From Pseudanabaena sp. lw0831 (lineage in GTDB: Bacteria > Cyanobacteriota > Cyanobacteriia > Pseudanabaenales > Pseudanabaenaceae), in assembly GCF_016584665.1 (NCBI RefSeq), contig NZ_BBJB01000003.1, positions 1 through 64,000 of the forward strand: a stretch of 64,000 bases of DNA, read 5' to 3'. The position numbers and the translations under genes are program-made. Of this stretch, positions 27,490-35,214 are shown piece by piece (position 1 is the stretch's first letter; the number at the start of each line of letters is the position of its first letter). The notes below the pieces were generated by a model. The model saw only the letters and a list, made by a program, of their open reading frames with translations. It was not told where the DNA came from and did not search any database.

Positions 27490-28176
27490 TTACTTGTTTG
27501 GGATTAAGTAACCACAACGATGCTCACCGTTCACCATCCAATGCGTGCGTTCTACAGGACGCTCTAGGACAGTCGCAAACATTTCCAGCTCATGCCCACA
27601 CACACTCGGAAACGACTCAGCCACATGGGCGATCGCGCAGTTATATTCCGTAAAAATAAAACCTTCAGTGCCCTCCACAGGAAACCACTCCGTCACATAA
27701 CCTTCACTACGGCGAATTTCGGCTAATTTTTCTAATCGTTGTTTGAGTGAGCCTCCTCCAAGTTGCAATTTATAATGCTGTGCTTTGCGTTGCCACTGCT
27801 TTTGTAATACTTCAGATACTTGCTCTTTGCCTAACGTATCGATCAGCGTATCAAGGAAATTTACGGCAAATTGGTTATAACTATCGGGAAAGCGATCGCG
27901 CCCAGCAGTTGTTAACGCATAAATGAACTGGGGTCTACCCATACCAGCCTGCTCAGCAGTGTGATAGATAAGTCCCTCAGTTTCTAGATCCTTTAAATGC
28001 TTACGAATTGCCTGTGGACTAATATCCAGCTTTTCGGCTAAGTCTTGCGCTGTCACCTCACCACGCTTAAGCAAGTGTTGCAAAATATCCTGCTTAGTAT
28101 CTTGTTTAGCATCATGCTTATGATCTAGCTTTAGGTCTGGCGAAATCATTTCAGCGACACCGATGGGAGTTTTCAT
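27490..28176 (-). CDS. sufR: SufR, Fe-S-sensing repressor of the suf operon
   Basis: 228 residues from ATG 28176, which has AGGAG ten nt upstream; ATG 28182 is also possible. A DeoR/ArsR-like winged helix (RGEVTAQDLAEKLDISPQAI) is followed by a regulatory half with the SufR cysteine cluster: EYNCAIAH, PSVCGHE and EHRCGYLIP. The protein binds a 4Fe-4S cluster and represses sufBCDS when Fe-S status is adequate. It is divergent from sufB, and a matching operator lies between them. Confidence 0.95.
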   Translation of the reverse strand: MKTPIGVAEMISPDLKLDHKHDAKQDTKQDILQHLLKRGEVTAQDLAEKLDISPQAIRKHLKDLETEGLIYHTAEQAGMGRPQFIYALTTAGRDRFPDSYNQFAVNFLDTLIDTLGKEQVSEVLQKQWQRKAQHYKLQLGGGSLKQRLEKLAEIRRSEGYVTEWFPVEGTEGFIFTEYNCAIAHVAESFPSVCGHELEMFATVLERPVERTHWMVNGEHRCGYLIPNK

Positions 28177-28261
28177 AAACATTAAGCTCCTGATGGCAAC
28201 TGACTCTTGCATAGAGTCAAGACTCGATTAAGTGACACAGTTATCAAAAAATTGACTTTGA

Positions 28262-28275
28262 CAACTTACATGTTG
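28262..28275. promoter_or_regulatory. SufR operator (CAAC-N6-GTTG)
   Basis: CAACTTACATGTTG is a perfect match to the known SufR palindrome CAAC-N6-GTTG and lies in the sufR/sufB divergent region. A weaker half-conserved site (CAAGTAAGTTG) lies at about 28303. The position fits repression of sufB and autoregulation of sufR. Confidence 0.85.
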
Positions 28276-28381
28276 TTAATGTAACCTACAATTAGTAAAG
28301 AAACAAGTAAGTTGTTTTAGTCCAGCAAAGGTAGCACAAAGCGCTAACTTTGCACATCAATTATCAGGAGCCTCTACTGAC

Positions 28382-29818
28382 ATGACTGCAACGGTTCAAG
28401 CACTTGTCAACCAACCATACAAATATGGATTTGTTACGTCCATTGAGTCGGACACGATTCCTCGCGGTCTGAGCGAAGATGTCGTCCGCATGATTTCGGC
28501 TAAAAAAAATGAGCCAGAATACATGTTGGAGTTTCGTCTCAAAGCGTATCGCCAATGGTTAAAGATGCAAGAACCAACATGGGCGCATGTCGAATATCCT
28601 GCGATCGATTACCAAAATATCGTTTATTATTCAGCCCCCAAGCAGTCAAAGAAAAAAGCTAGCCTCGATGAAGTCGATCCTGAGCTGTTAGATACCTTCG
28701 AGAAATTAGGTATTTCTATTAACGAACAGAAGCGTCTCACCAATGTTGCCGTTGATGTCATTTTTGATAGCGTTTCGATCGCCACAACTTTTAAAAAAGA
28801 TTTAGCAAAAGTTGGTGTGATCTTCTGCTCGATCACAGAAGCGATGCATGAATATCCTGAACTCATCAAAAAATATCTAGGTAGCGTCGTCCCGATCGCA
28901 GATAACTATTACTCGGCACTAAATGCTGCCGTATTTACCGATGGCTCCTTTGTGTACATCCCTAAAGGCGTGAAATGCCCGATGGACTTGTCAACCTATT
29001 TCCGCATTAACAATGGTGACTCTGGACAGTTCGAGCGCACCTTGATCATTGCCGAAGAGGGAGCTTATGTTAGTTATCTCGAAGGCTGTACCGCACCAAT
29101 GTTTGACACCAATCAACTTCATGCAGCCGTAGTCGAGTTAGTCGCTCTAGATGATGCTGAAATCAAATATTCCACTGTGCAAAACTGGTTCGCTGGCGAT
29201 AAGAACGGTAAAGGTGGCATCTATAACTTTGTGACTAAGCGTGGTTTGTGCCAAGGCAAAAACTCAAAGATCTCTTGGACTCAGGTAGAAACTGGGTCTG
29301 CAATTACTTGGAAGTATCCCAGTTGTGTATTAGTTGGGGAAAACTCCATTGGTGAGTTTTACTCTGTCGCTCTGACCAACAACAAGCAGCAAGCTGATAC
29401 TGGCTCCAAAATGGTGCATATCGGCAAAAATACCCGCAGTAAAATTGTTTCTAAAGGCATTTCCGCAGGTGGTTCCCAAAATAGCTATCGTGGCTTGGTG
29501 AAGATCTCGCCTAATGCTGAAGGCGCAAGAAATTATTCTCAATGCGACTCGATGCTGATTGGTGATTGCTCTCAAGCGAATACTTTCCCTTATATTCAAG
29601 TTCAAAACAATACCGCCAGAGTTGAGCATGAAGCATCTACTTCCAAAATTGGCGAAGAGCAATTGTTCTACTTCCAACAACGTGGTATCGCAGTGGAAGA
29701 TGCTGTCTCCATGATCATTAGCGGCTTCTGCAAAGAAGTATTTAATGCATTGCCGATGGAGTTTGCCGTTGAAGCTGACAAGCTATTAGCTTTGAAGTTG
29801 GAAAACAGTGTGGGCTAA
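28382..29818 (+). CDS. sufB: SufB, Fe-S cluster assembly scaffold subunit
   Basis: 478 residues, the typical length. It forms the SufBC2D complex that builds Fe-S clusters on a beta-helix scaffold. Conserved stretches are [37 protein letters not shown] and [14 protein letters not shown] sits about 13 nt before the ATG. It is first in the suf cluster and divergent from sufR. Unusually, two DUF29-like genes separate it from sufC. Confidence 0.97.
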   Translation: MTATVQALVNQPYKYGFVTSIESDTIPRGLSEDVVRMISAKKNEPEYMLEFRLKAYRQWLKMQEPTWAHVEYPAIDYQNIVYYSAPKQSKKKASLDEVDPELLDTFEKLGISINEQKRLTNVAVDVIFDSVSIATTFKKDLAKVGVIFCSITEAMHEYPELIKKYLGSVVPIADNYYSALNAAVFTDGSFVYIPKGVKCPMDLSTYFRINNGDSGQFERTLIIAEEGAYVSYLEGCTAPMFDTNQLHAAVVELVALDDAEIKYSTVQNWFAGDKNGKGGIYNFVTKRGLCQGKNSKISWTQVETGSAITWKYPSCVLVGENSIGEFYSVALTNNKQQADTGSKMVHIGKNTRSKIVSKGISAGGSQNSYRGLVKISPNAEGARNYSQCDSMLIGDCSQANTFPYIQVQNNTARVEHEASTSKIGEEQLFYFQQRGIAVEDAVSMIISGFCKEVFNALPMEFAVEADKLLALKLENSVG

Positions 29819-29830
29819 AGGAGTTGGCTA

Positions 29831-30256
29831 ATGGAAGAACTCATGGAACTGCGATCGCTAGTGCAGAGAGGAGATGTTCAATCTGCTCTTATGCTGATTG
29901 ATGAGTTAGAAGAAATGAGCAAAGACGATAAGATCAATAAAATCTATAGTTATGCTGTAGTTCTTTTACTTCATCTCATCAAGCAAGTTGCCGAGCAGAG
30001 ATCTACCAGTTCTTGGGAGGTATCAATCCGTAATTCGATATTCTCAATCCAGCGTACCAACAAACGGCGTAAGTCTGGCGGAAACTATTTAAGCGATCGC
30101 GAACTTAGAGAAATCCTCGAAGAGTCTTACGATCTCGCTCTAGATAATGCCCGACTAGAAGCTTTTGGTGGTGCTTATGATGCGATCGCACTCGGCAAAA
30201 TGGTCAGCCAACCTGAAATAATTGAACAAGCTATACAAATGTTAAGGAATTCTTAG
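29831..30256 (+). CDS. DUF29-like protein, copy 1, inside the suf cluster
   Basis: 141 residues. The segment VVLLLHLIKQVAEQRSTSSW followed by an IRNSI helix is the DUF29 pattern (hydrophobic LLxHLxK helix, then SW and an R-rich helix). DUF29 proteins are abundant in cyanobacteria and have no known activity. It starts 12 nt after sufB, so it should be co-transcribed. The second half (YDLALDNARLEAFG) is helical. It is paralogous in layout to the next gene. Confidence 0.65.
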   Translation: MEELMELRSLVQRGDVQSALMLIDELEEMSKDDKINKIYSYAVVLLLHLIKQVAEQRSTSSWEVSIRNSIFSIQRTNKRRKSGGNYLSDRELREILEESYDLALDNARLEAFGGAYDAIALGKMVSQPEIIEQAIQMLRNS

Positions 30257-30344
30257 TAGTGCTAAATAGGTAAGGATTGGCGGCACGAAGCGCCGCCAAT
30301 CCTTACCATATAAATCCGTTCCTTTTTAGTACTACCGAATTCTC
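30247..30344. repeat. Nested palindrome between the two DUF29-like genes
   Basis: The outer arms are AATTCTTAGTAGTGCTAAA (starting about 30249) and TTTAGTACTACCGAATT (ending about 30344). The inner perfect stem is GGTAAGGATTGGCGGC (30269-30284) with its complement at 30292-30307. It follows the same nested design as the other families, with different ends. Confidence 0.7.
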
Positions 30345-30367
30345 TCTAAGTATATGGAGATATTGTG

Positions 30368-30811
30368 ATGCTAGCAAATCCAAAAACAAACTGGGACATG
30401 ATGGCGGTAAATTCTCATTACCAAACAGCCGAAGCCGCCCAAGCTTTGCTCCATCATGGACAAACAGAAGAAGCAAAAGTCGCGCTACAAGCTCTAGTTG
30501 ATGCTATGTCGAGATCAGAACGTCAAGCTGTTAAAAGTCAGTTAACTCGCTTAATGATGCATATCATCAAGTGGAAAGCTCAACCAGATAAGCGTAGTCG
30601 TAGCTGGATTGTTACTATTCTCGATGCTCGCGATGCGATCGAGGATAGTCAAGAAGAGATGCCTAGCCTAAATCAAGGGTTTGTCGAATCACTCTGGGAT
30701 CAAGCTTTTATCAAAGCTAAGCGTAAAGCTGAAGTAGAAATGAATTGTAAGTCTGATATCTCCTTCTTAACTTGGGAAGAAGTTTTTGAAGATGAGTATG
30801 TAGGTATGTAA
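30368..30811 (+). CDS. DUF29-like protein, copy 2, inside the suf cluster
   Basis: 147 residues from ATG 30368, which has GGAG eight nt upstream; a GTG lies just before. LTRLMMHIIKWKAQPDKRSR followed by SWIVTILDARDAIED is again the DUF29 pattern, so this is a diverged paralogue of the upstream gene. No function is known. Its location just before sufC suggests co-regulation by SufR. Confidence 0.65.
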   Translation: MLANPKTNWDMMAVNSHYQTAEAAQALLHHGQTEEAKVALQALVDAMSRSERQAVKSQLTRLMMHIIKWKAQPDKRSRSWIVTILDARDAIEDSQEEMPSLNQGFVESLWDQAFIKAKRKAEVEMNCKSDISFLTWEEVFEDEYVGM

Positions 30812-30855
30812 GCTAAAAAGTATTACAATTGAAGTTAACTGTTAAGAGAAAATTA

Positions 30856-31638
30856 ATGATTGTCGAAAATAGTGAAGTGATTTTATCAGTCAAAAACTTG
30901 ACTGCGGAAGTTGGCGGAGTCGAGATTTTAAAAGGGCTTAATCTGGAGATTAAGGCGGGTGAAGTCCATGCGATTATGGGACCAAATGGGTCTGGAAAAA
31001 GTACTTTCTCGAAAGTGTTAGCGGGACATCCTGCTTATACGGTCACAGGCGGTGAGATTATTTATAAGGGTGAAAACTTATTAGATTTAGCACCAGAAAT
31101 TAGATCTAGAGAAGGCATATTTTTAGCTTTTCAATACCCACTGGAAATTCCTGGGGTGACTAATTCTGATTTCTTACGATTGTCCTATAACAACTTAAGA
31201 AAGCACAAAGGGCTAGAAGAGTTCGATATCATTGATTTTGATGACTTTATTCAAGAAAAGTTGGAAATCGTAGAAATGAATCCATCTTTCTTGAGCCGTA
31301 GTGTTAATGAAGGATTTTCGGGCGGCGAAAAGAAACGCAATGAGATTTTGCAAATGGCTATTCTCGATCCGACCTTAGCAATTCTCGATGAAACAGATTC
31401 GGGGCTAGATATTGATGCTTTGAGGATTGTGGCTGGAGGCGTGAATAAGCTCTCAACCCCTCTCAATTCTTCACTAGTGATTACTCACTATCAGCGCTTA
31501 CTAAACTACATTATTCCTGACTTCATTCATGTGATGGAAAATGGCAAGATTATTCTCACAGGTGGTAAAGACTTGGCTCTAGAACTAGAAGAAAAGGGCT
31601 ATGACTGGCTCAAAGAAGAAGAGGCGGCGTTGGTATAA
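30856..31638 (+). CDS. sufC: SufC, ATPase of the Fe-S assembly complex
   Basis: 260 residues from ATG 30856. An upstream TTG at 30829 would add nine residues and is unlikely. It is an ABC-type ATPase: Walker [10 protein letters not shown], signature SGGEKKRNE, Walker [13 protein letters not shown]. The SufC-specific Q-loop [12 protein letters not shown] is present. It drives SufB-SufD rearrangement for cluster assembly. Its TAA overlaps the sufD ATG by one base. Confidence 0.96.
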   Translation: MIVENSEVILSVKNLTAEVGGVEILKGLNLEIKAGEVHAIMGPNGSGKSTFSKVLAGHPAYTVTGGEIIYKGENLLDLAPEIRSREGIFLAFQYPLEIPGVTNSDFLRLSYNNLRKHKGLEEFDIIDFDDFIQEKLEIVEMNPSFLSRSVNEGFSGGEKKRNEILQMAILDPTLAILDETDSGLDIDALRIVAGGVNKLSTPLNSSLVITHYQRLLNYIIPDFIHVMENGKIILTGGKDLALELEEKGYDWLKEEEAALV

Positions 31639-33023
31639 TGGCTATTCAAGTTTCTGAACAAGTAGAAGATCAAGCAGAACTGAAGGGTGCATTAAGCACT
31701 CGCAGTAAATTGGCTGTTGACAGCAAAAAGTTTACTTCCCAAGTGATCGGTTTAGGTTCTGCGATCGCGATCGCTCAAGACACCGATCAGTTTGTGAGCG
31801 AAATTTGTCAATTGGCTAGCGATCGCCTATCTGGTCTTTCTTTCCCAACTACCAAAGATGAAGAATGGAAATATACCGATGTTTCGTCTTTGGGAAATCT
31901 AACTTTCGCGAATCAATTGTCTACTTCAGAGGATGTCGAAGCATTAATTGCTAAGCATTCGGCTCCTGAAGCATCAGGTAATCTGATTGTGTTTGTGAAT
32001 GGGCAGTATAGCGAGAAATTCTCAGATATCACTGGCGTAGCGCAAGGTTTAGTTCTTGGCACATTGGCAACCCTTGGCGATCGCATTCTGCCAAAACTGC
32101 GATCGCACCTCGCTCAGCATCCAGATACGAATGATTATTTTACAAGCCTGAATACAGCTTGTATGGAAGATGTGGCGATTGTGCTTGTCCCTAAAAATCT
32201 AGTCGTTGAAACACCGATCCAGCTTTTGTTTGTATCTGCACCAAAGGCAGGCGCAACATTAATAACTCAGCCGCGCTGTTTGGTGATTGCTGAAAGTCAT
32301 AGTAATTTGACCTTTGTCCAAACTTTTGTGGGAGCCGATGCTCAAACCTATTTCACCAATACGGTAACAGAAGTTTGGCTTGCCGAGGGTGCTGAAGTCA
32401 ATCACACCAAGGTGCAGTGGCAAGGCGATCAGGCGGTGCATATCAATATGACTGCGATCGCACAGGCTCGAAACAGTAGCTATAAAAATCAATCCATTAG
32501 CATCGGCGCGAAGATATCTCGCCAGAATTTGATCGTGCATCAAATGGCTGAGCAAACCCAAACCTCACTGACTGGATTAGCATTTGTCGATGGTGACCAG
32601 CTTGCAGACACACATTCGGTGATCGCTCACAACTATCCTCATGGATCAAGTAAGCAGTTACATAAATGTGTTGCGTCAGGGCGCTCCCATGCTGTCTTTA
32701 ATGGCAAAATCCAAGTTGCTAAACTCGCTCAGCAGACTGATTCTGCACAACTAAGCCGCAATCTCTTGTTGTCGCCCAAAGCGCGAGTGGATACGAAGCC
32801 CCAACTAGAGATTTTTGCAGATAATGTCAAATGCGCTCACGGTGCGACCGTCAGTCAACTCGATGCTGAGGAAATCTTCTATCTGCAAAGTCGAGCGATC
32901 GATGCTGAGAGTGCCGCGAATCTACTGACCTATGCCTTTGCAGCGGAGGCGATCGCCCAAATTCCGATTGTTTCGGTGAGGCGATCGCTCAGCAGTTTTG
33001 TGTTAGAGAAAACGAAGGGATAA
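31638..33023 (+). CDS. sufD: SufD, Fe-S assembly scaffold subunit
   Basis: 461 residues. The C-terminal SUF_FeS domain has GKIQVAKLAQQTDSAQLSRN, LEIFADNVKCAHGATVSQ and LDAEEIFYLQSRAI, including the conserved Cys-x-His near the end. It pairs with SufB and SufC. Translation is coupled to sufC (TAATG). SufS, the cysteine desulfurase that usually follows in cyanobacteria, is missing here. A MITE-like repeat and an AAA ATPase gene come next. Confidence 0.95.
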   Translation: MAIQVSEQVEDQAELKGALSTRSKLAVDSKKFTSQVIGLGSAIAIAQDTDQFVSEICQLASDRLSGLSFPTTKDEEWKYTDVSSLGNLTFANQLSTSEDVEALIAKHSAPEASGNLIVFVNGQYSEKFSDITGVAQGLVLGTLATLGDRILPKLRSHLAQHPDTNDYFTSLNTACMEDVAIVLVPKNLVVETPIQLLFVSAPKAGATLITQPRCLVIAESHSNLTFVQTFVGADAQTYFTNTVTEVWLAEGAEVNHTKVQWQGDQAVHINMTAIAQARNSSYKNQSISIGAKISRQNLIVHQMAEQTQTSLTGLAFVDGDQLADTHSVIAHNYPHGSSKQLHKCVASGRSHAVFNGKIQVAKLAQQTDSAQLSRNLLLSPKARVDTKPQLEIFADNVKCAHGATVSQLDAEEIFYLQSRAIDAESAANLLTYAFAAEAIAQIPIVSVRRSLSSFVLEKTKG

Positions 33024-33030
33024 TGACTTA

Positions 33031-33150
33031 TAAGTAGGAAGGCTTAATTATTTGTAGGATGCGTTAGTGCAACGTAACTCATCAATTGTGCCTCAATTAT
33101 GGGTTACGCTATCGCTAACCCATCCTACATTTAATTCCAACAACTTACTT
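33031..33150. repeat. Dispersed repeat of about 120 bp (MITE-like), copy 2, inverted
   Basis: Its reverse complement follows the copy at 22581-22696 over nearly its full length, with small changes. The shared ends are CAACTTACTTA (here on the right) and GGATGCGTTAGTG. It sits exactly between sufD and the AAA ATPase gene, where sufS would be expected. Confidence 0.8.
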
Positions 33151-33163
33151 ATTGAGTATTTCA

Positions 33164-34474
33164 ATGCTAAAGAGTTTGCGTTTAGAAAATTTTAAAAGTT
33201 TTAAAAATGCCGAGCTTTCGCTTGGAGATTTGACGGTTTTAGTTGGGACAAATGCTTCAGGCAAAAGCAATATTCGCGATGCTTTTCGGTTTTTGCACGG
33301 CATTTCGCGAGGTTATAGTATTGCCGAAATCATTGGCGAAAAATATGGTGAAGGTGGCGTACTGCAATGGCGAGGTATTCGCGGCGGGACAAAAGAAATA
33401 ACTTATTGTGGTGCGGATTCTTTTGCGATCTCTATTTCCTTTTCCGTCCAAGATGGCGACACAGAGTATGACATGGATTACCACATTGAGATAAGGCTTA
33501 CTGCTTTTAGTCCAGTACCGATTGTTCTTGCAGAAAACCTCCATTGCAGACAGAAAAAACACGCAATTTTCGACACAGACGCTAGAGTTCATTTACAAAA
33601 TACTATTGCTGTTCGTTTTTATGATTATTACGAAATTGATGAAGTGAATGGGAGTGCTCTTGATCCATATCAATTTTTCCAAAACTATATTCCCATTCTT
33701 TTTTTAGCGGCGAGTGGAGTTAAACCCCATATTCAGAAGCTTGACAAAGAAAATTACAAAATACCAGTTGCAAGAAAATTTTGTGAACTAGCTTTAAATG
33801 CCATAAGTGAAATGAGATTTCTTGAGCTTAATCCAGATGTGATGAGGCTTCCGACTTTAGCGGGGCAAAATGTTTTAGGCGATCGCGGTGAAAATTTATC
33901 ATCGGTCATGTTAGATATTTGTCGCGATGATACCCGTAAGGCGATTTTATTGGATTGGTTGCAATCATTAACGCCAATGGATGCAAAAGATTTTGATTTT
34001 CCAGAAGACTTTACTGGCAAAGTTCTACTTAGAATCGAAGAGGCTAGCGGACAGAAAACAACTGCTTATAGCGCATCCGATGGAACATTACGATTTTTAG
34101 GACTATTGGCGGCGCTTTTGGGTAATCAGCGATCGCGCTTTTACTTTTTTGAAGAACCTGAAAATGGCATTCATCCCAATCGGTTAAGCTTGCTGCTGCA
34201 ACTAATGGAACAGGAAGTATCAAATGGCTCAATGCAAATCGTGATTTCTACACACTCGCCACTTTTGTTAAATTTTCTAAGCCCTGCCAGTCTCGAATAT
34301 GCCTCTTTGATGTATCGAATAGGCGATCGCACAGAGTCACGCATAACCAAAATCATGGACATTCCCAACGCTAGGGAACTTGTCGCCAATGATGGATTAT
34401 CGAGCTTACTCGATTCAGGCTGGCTAGAAGATGCGATGTATTTTCTCGAAGATGACGAGGTGCAAGAAGCATGA
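33164..34474 (+). CDS. OLD/RecF-like AAA (ABC-type) ATPase of a two-gene defence-like cassette
   Basis: 436 residues from ATG 33164; a TTG 12 nt earlier also opens the frame. It has SLRLENFKSFKNAELSLGDL, Walker A GTNASGKSN, signature-like YSASDGTLRFLGLLAAL, Walker B RFYFFEEPENGIHP and switch IVISTHSPLLLNFL. This is the AAA_21 class used in OLD, Gabija, PARIS and similar anti-phage systems as sensor and gate. Its stop overlaps the next gene by 4 nt, and that gene encodes a TOPRIM-like protein, so the two almost certainly work together. Confidence 0.88.
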   Translation: MLKSLRLENFKSFKNAELSLGDLTVLVGTNASGKSNIRDAFRFLHGISRGYSIAEIIGEKYGEGGVLQWRGIRGGTKEITYCGADSFAISISFSVQDGDTEYDMDYHIEIRLTAFSPVPIVLAENLHCRQKKHAIFDTDARVHLQNTIAVRFYDYYEIDEVNGSALDPYQFFQNYIPILFLAASGVKPHIQKLDKENYKIPVARKFCELALNAISEMRFLELNPDVMRLPTLAGQNVLGDRGENLSSVMLDICRDDTRKAILLDWLQSLTPMDAKDFDFPEDFTGKVLLRIEEASGQKTTAYSASDGTLRFLGLLAALLGNQRSRFYFFEEPENGIHPNRLSLLLQLMEQEVSNGSMQIVISTHSPLLLNFLSPASLEYASLMYRIGDRTESRITKIMDIPNARELVANDGLSSLLDSGWLEDAMYFLEDDEVQEA

Positions 34475-35073
34475 ATGTTCTGATTATTCTTGAAGATTTT
34501 GTCAATGATGAGAGTATGGTGCTACCGATTGTCAGAGCGATGATGACTGCGATCGGTAAGCCAAAAGCAAAAGTTACCGTCTGCAAAAATCCATGCCTCC
34601 GAGGTCATGCTGAAGCCCTGAGATGGGAAAAGATTCAAGAAATTATGCAAAGATATGGCGGTATGACCGACTTGTTTTTGGTATGTGTCGATCGCGATGG
34701 TAATGATGATAGACGAGCAAAACTTGATGGACTAGAAAAACGAGCGCAAGAATTTTTAGCAGAGAACTATCAAAGTCCAAAAAAATTTATCGGCGAAAAT
34801 GCTTGGCAAGAGTTAGAAGTATGGGTTTTAGCAGGATGTAGCGATCTTCCCAAAAATTGGAATTGGTCAGATATTCGTGCTGAGAGGAAATCTAAAAAAG
34901 GATATTTCGTGCAATTTGCGGAACAGAGATCGCTATTAACAGCAAGATGTCAAGGTAGAGGAATTCTCGCAGAAGAAGCAGCTAATCGTTACGATCGCAT
35001 TCGGAAACTATGCCCTGAAGATATTGGGAACTTAGAAACCAATATTCAAGTCTGGCTAGTTAATAATTATTAG
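34471..35073 (+). CDS. TOPRIM-like (DUF4276-like) partner of the AAA ATPase
   Basis: 200 residues, overlapping the ATPase gene by 4 nt. The N-terminal strand VLIILED carries an acidic residue where TOPRIM folds have their Glu. LFLVCVDRDGND supplies D-x-D, and GENAWQELEVWVLAG supplies a further Glu. This fits a TOPRIM-type metal-dependent nuclease, similar in idea to AriB of PARIS or OLD nucleases, though shorter. The family assignment is by motif only. Confidence 0.65.
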   Translation: MNVLIILEDFVNDESMVLPIVRAMMTAIGKPKAKVTVCKNPCLRGHAEALRWEKIQEIMQRYGGMTDLFLVCVDRDGNDDRRAKLDGLEKRAQEFLAENYQSPKKFIGENAWQELEVWVLAGCSDLPKNWNWSDIRAERKSKKGYFVQFAEQRSLLTARCQGRGILAEEAANRYDRIRKLCPEDIGNLETNIQVWLVNNY

Positions 35074-35106
35074 AGTGGAGCGATCGCTTAGCAACTTTGT
35101 ACTAAA

Positions 35107-35135
35107 AATATTAAGAAGCGCCGCTTCTTAATATT
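35107..35135 (+). terminator. Hairpin downstream of the AAA-TOPRIM pair
   Basis: AATATTAAGAAG (35107-35118) pairs with CTTCTTAATATT (35124-35135) around CGCCG. It lies 34 nt after the TOPRIM-like gene. There is no U-run, so termination is a guess. Confidence 0.5.
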
Positions 35136-35214
35136 CTCGGTTGTGTTTCACTAAAAGTGCTATAAGTCATCCAGTGAAAAATGCTAGGATGCTGAACATC
35201 AAGAATGTATCGGG

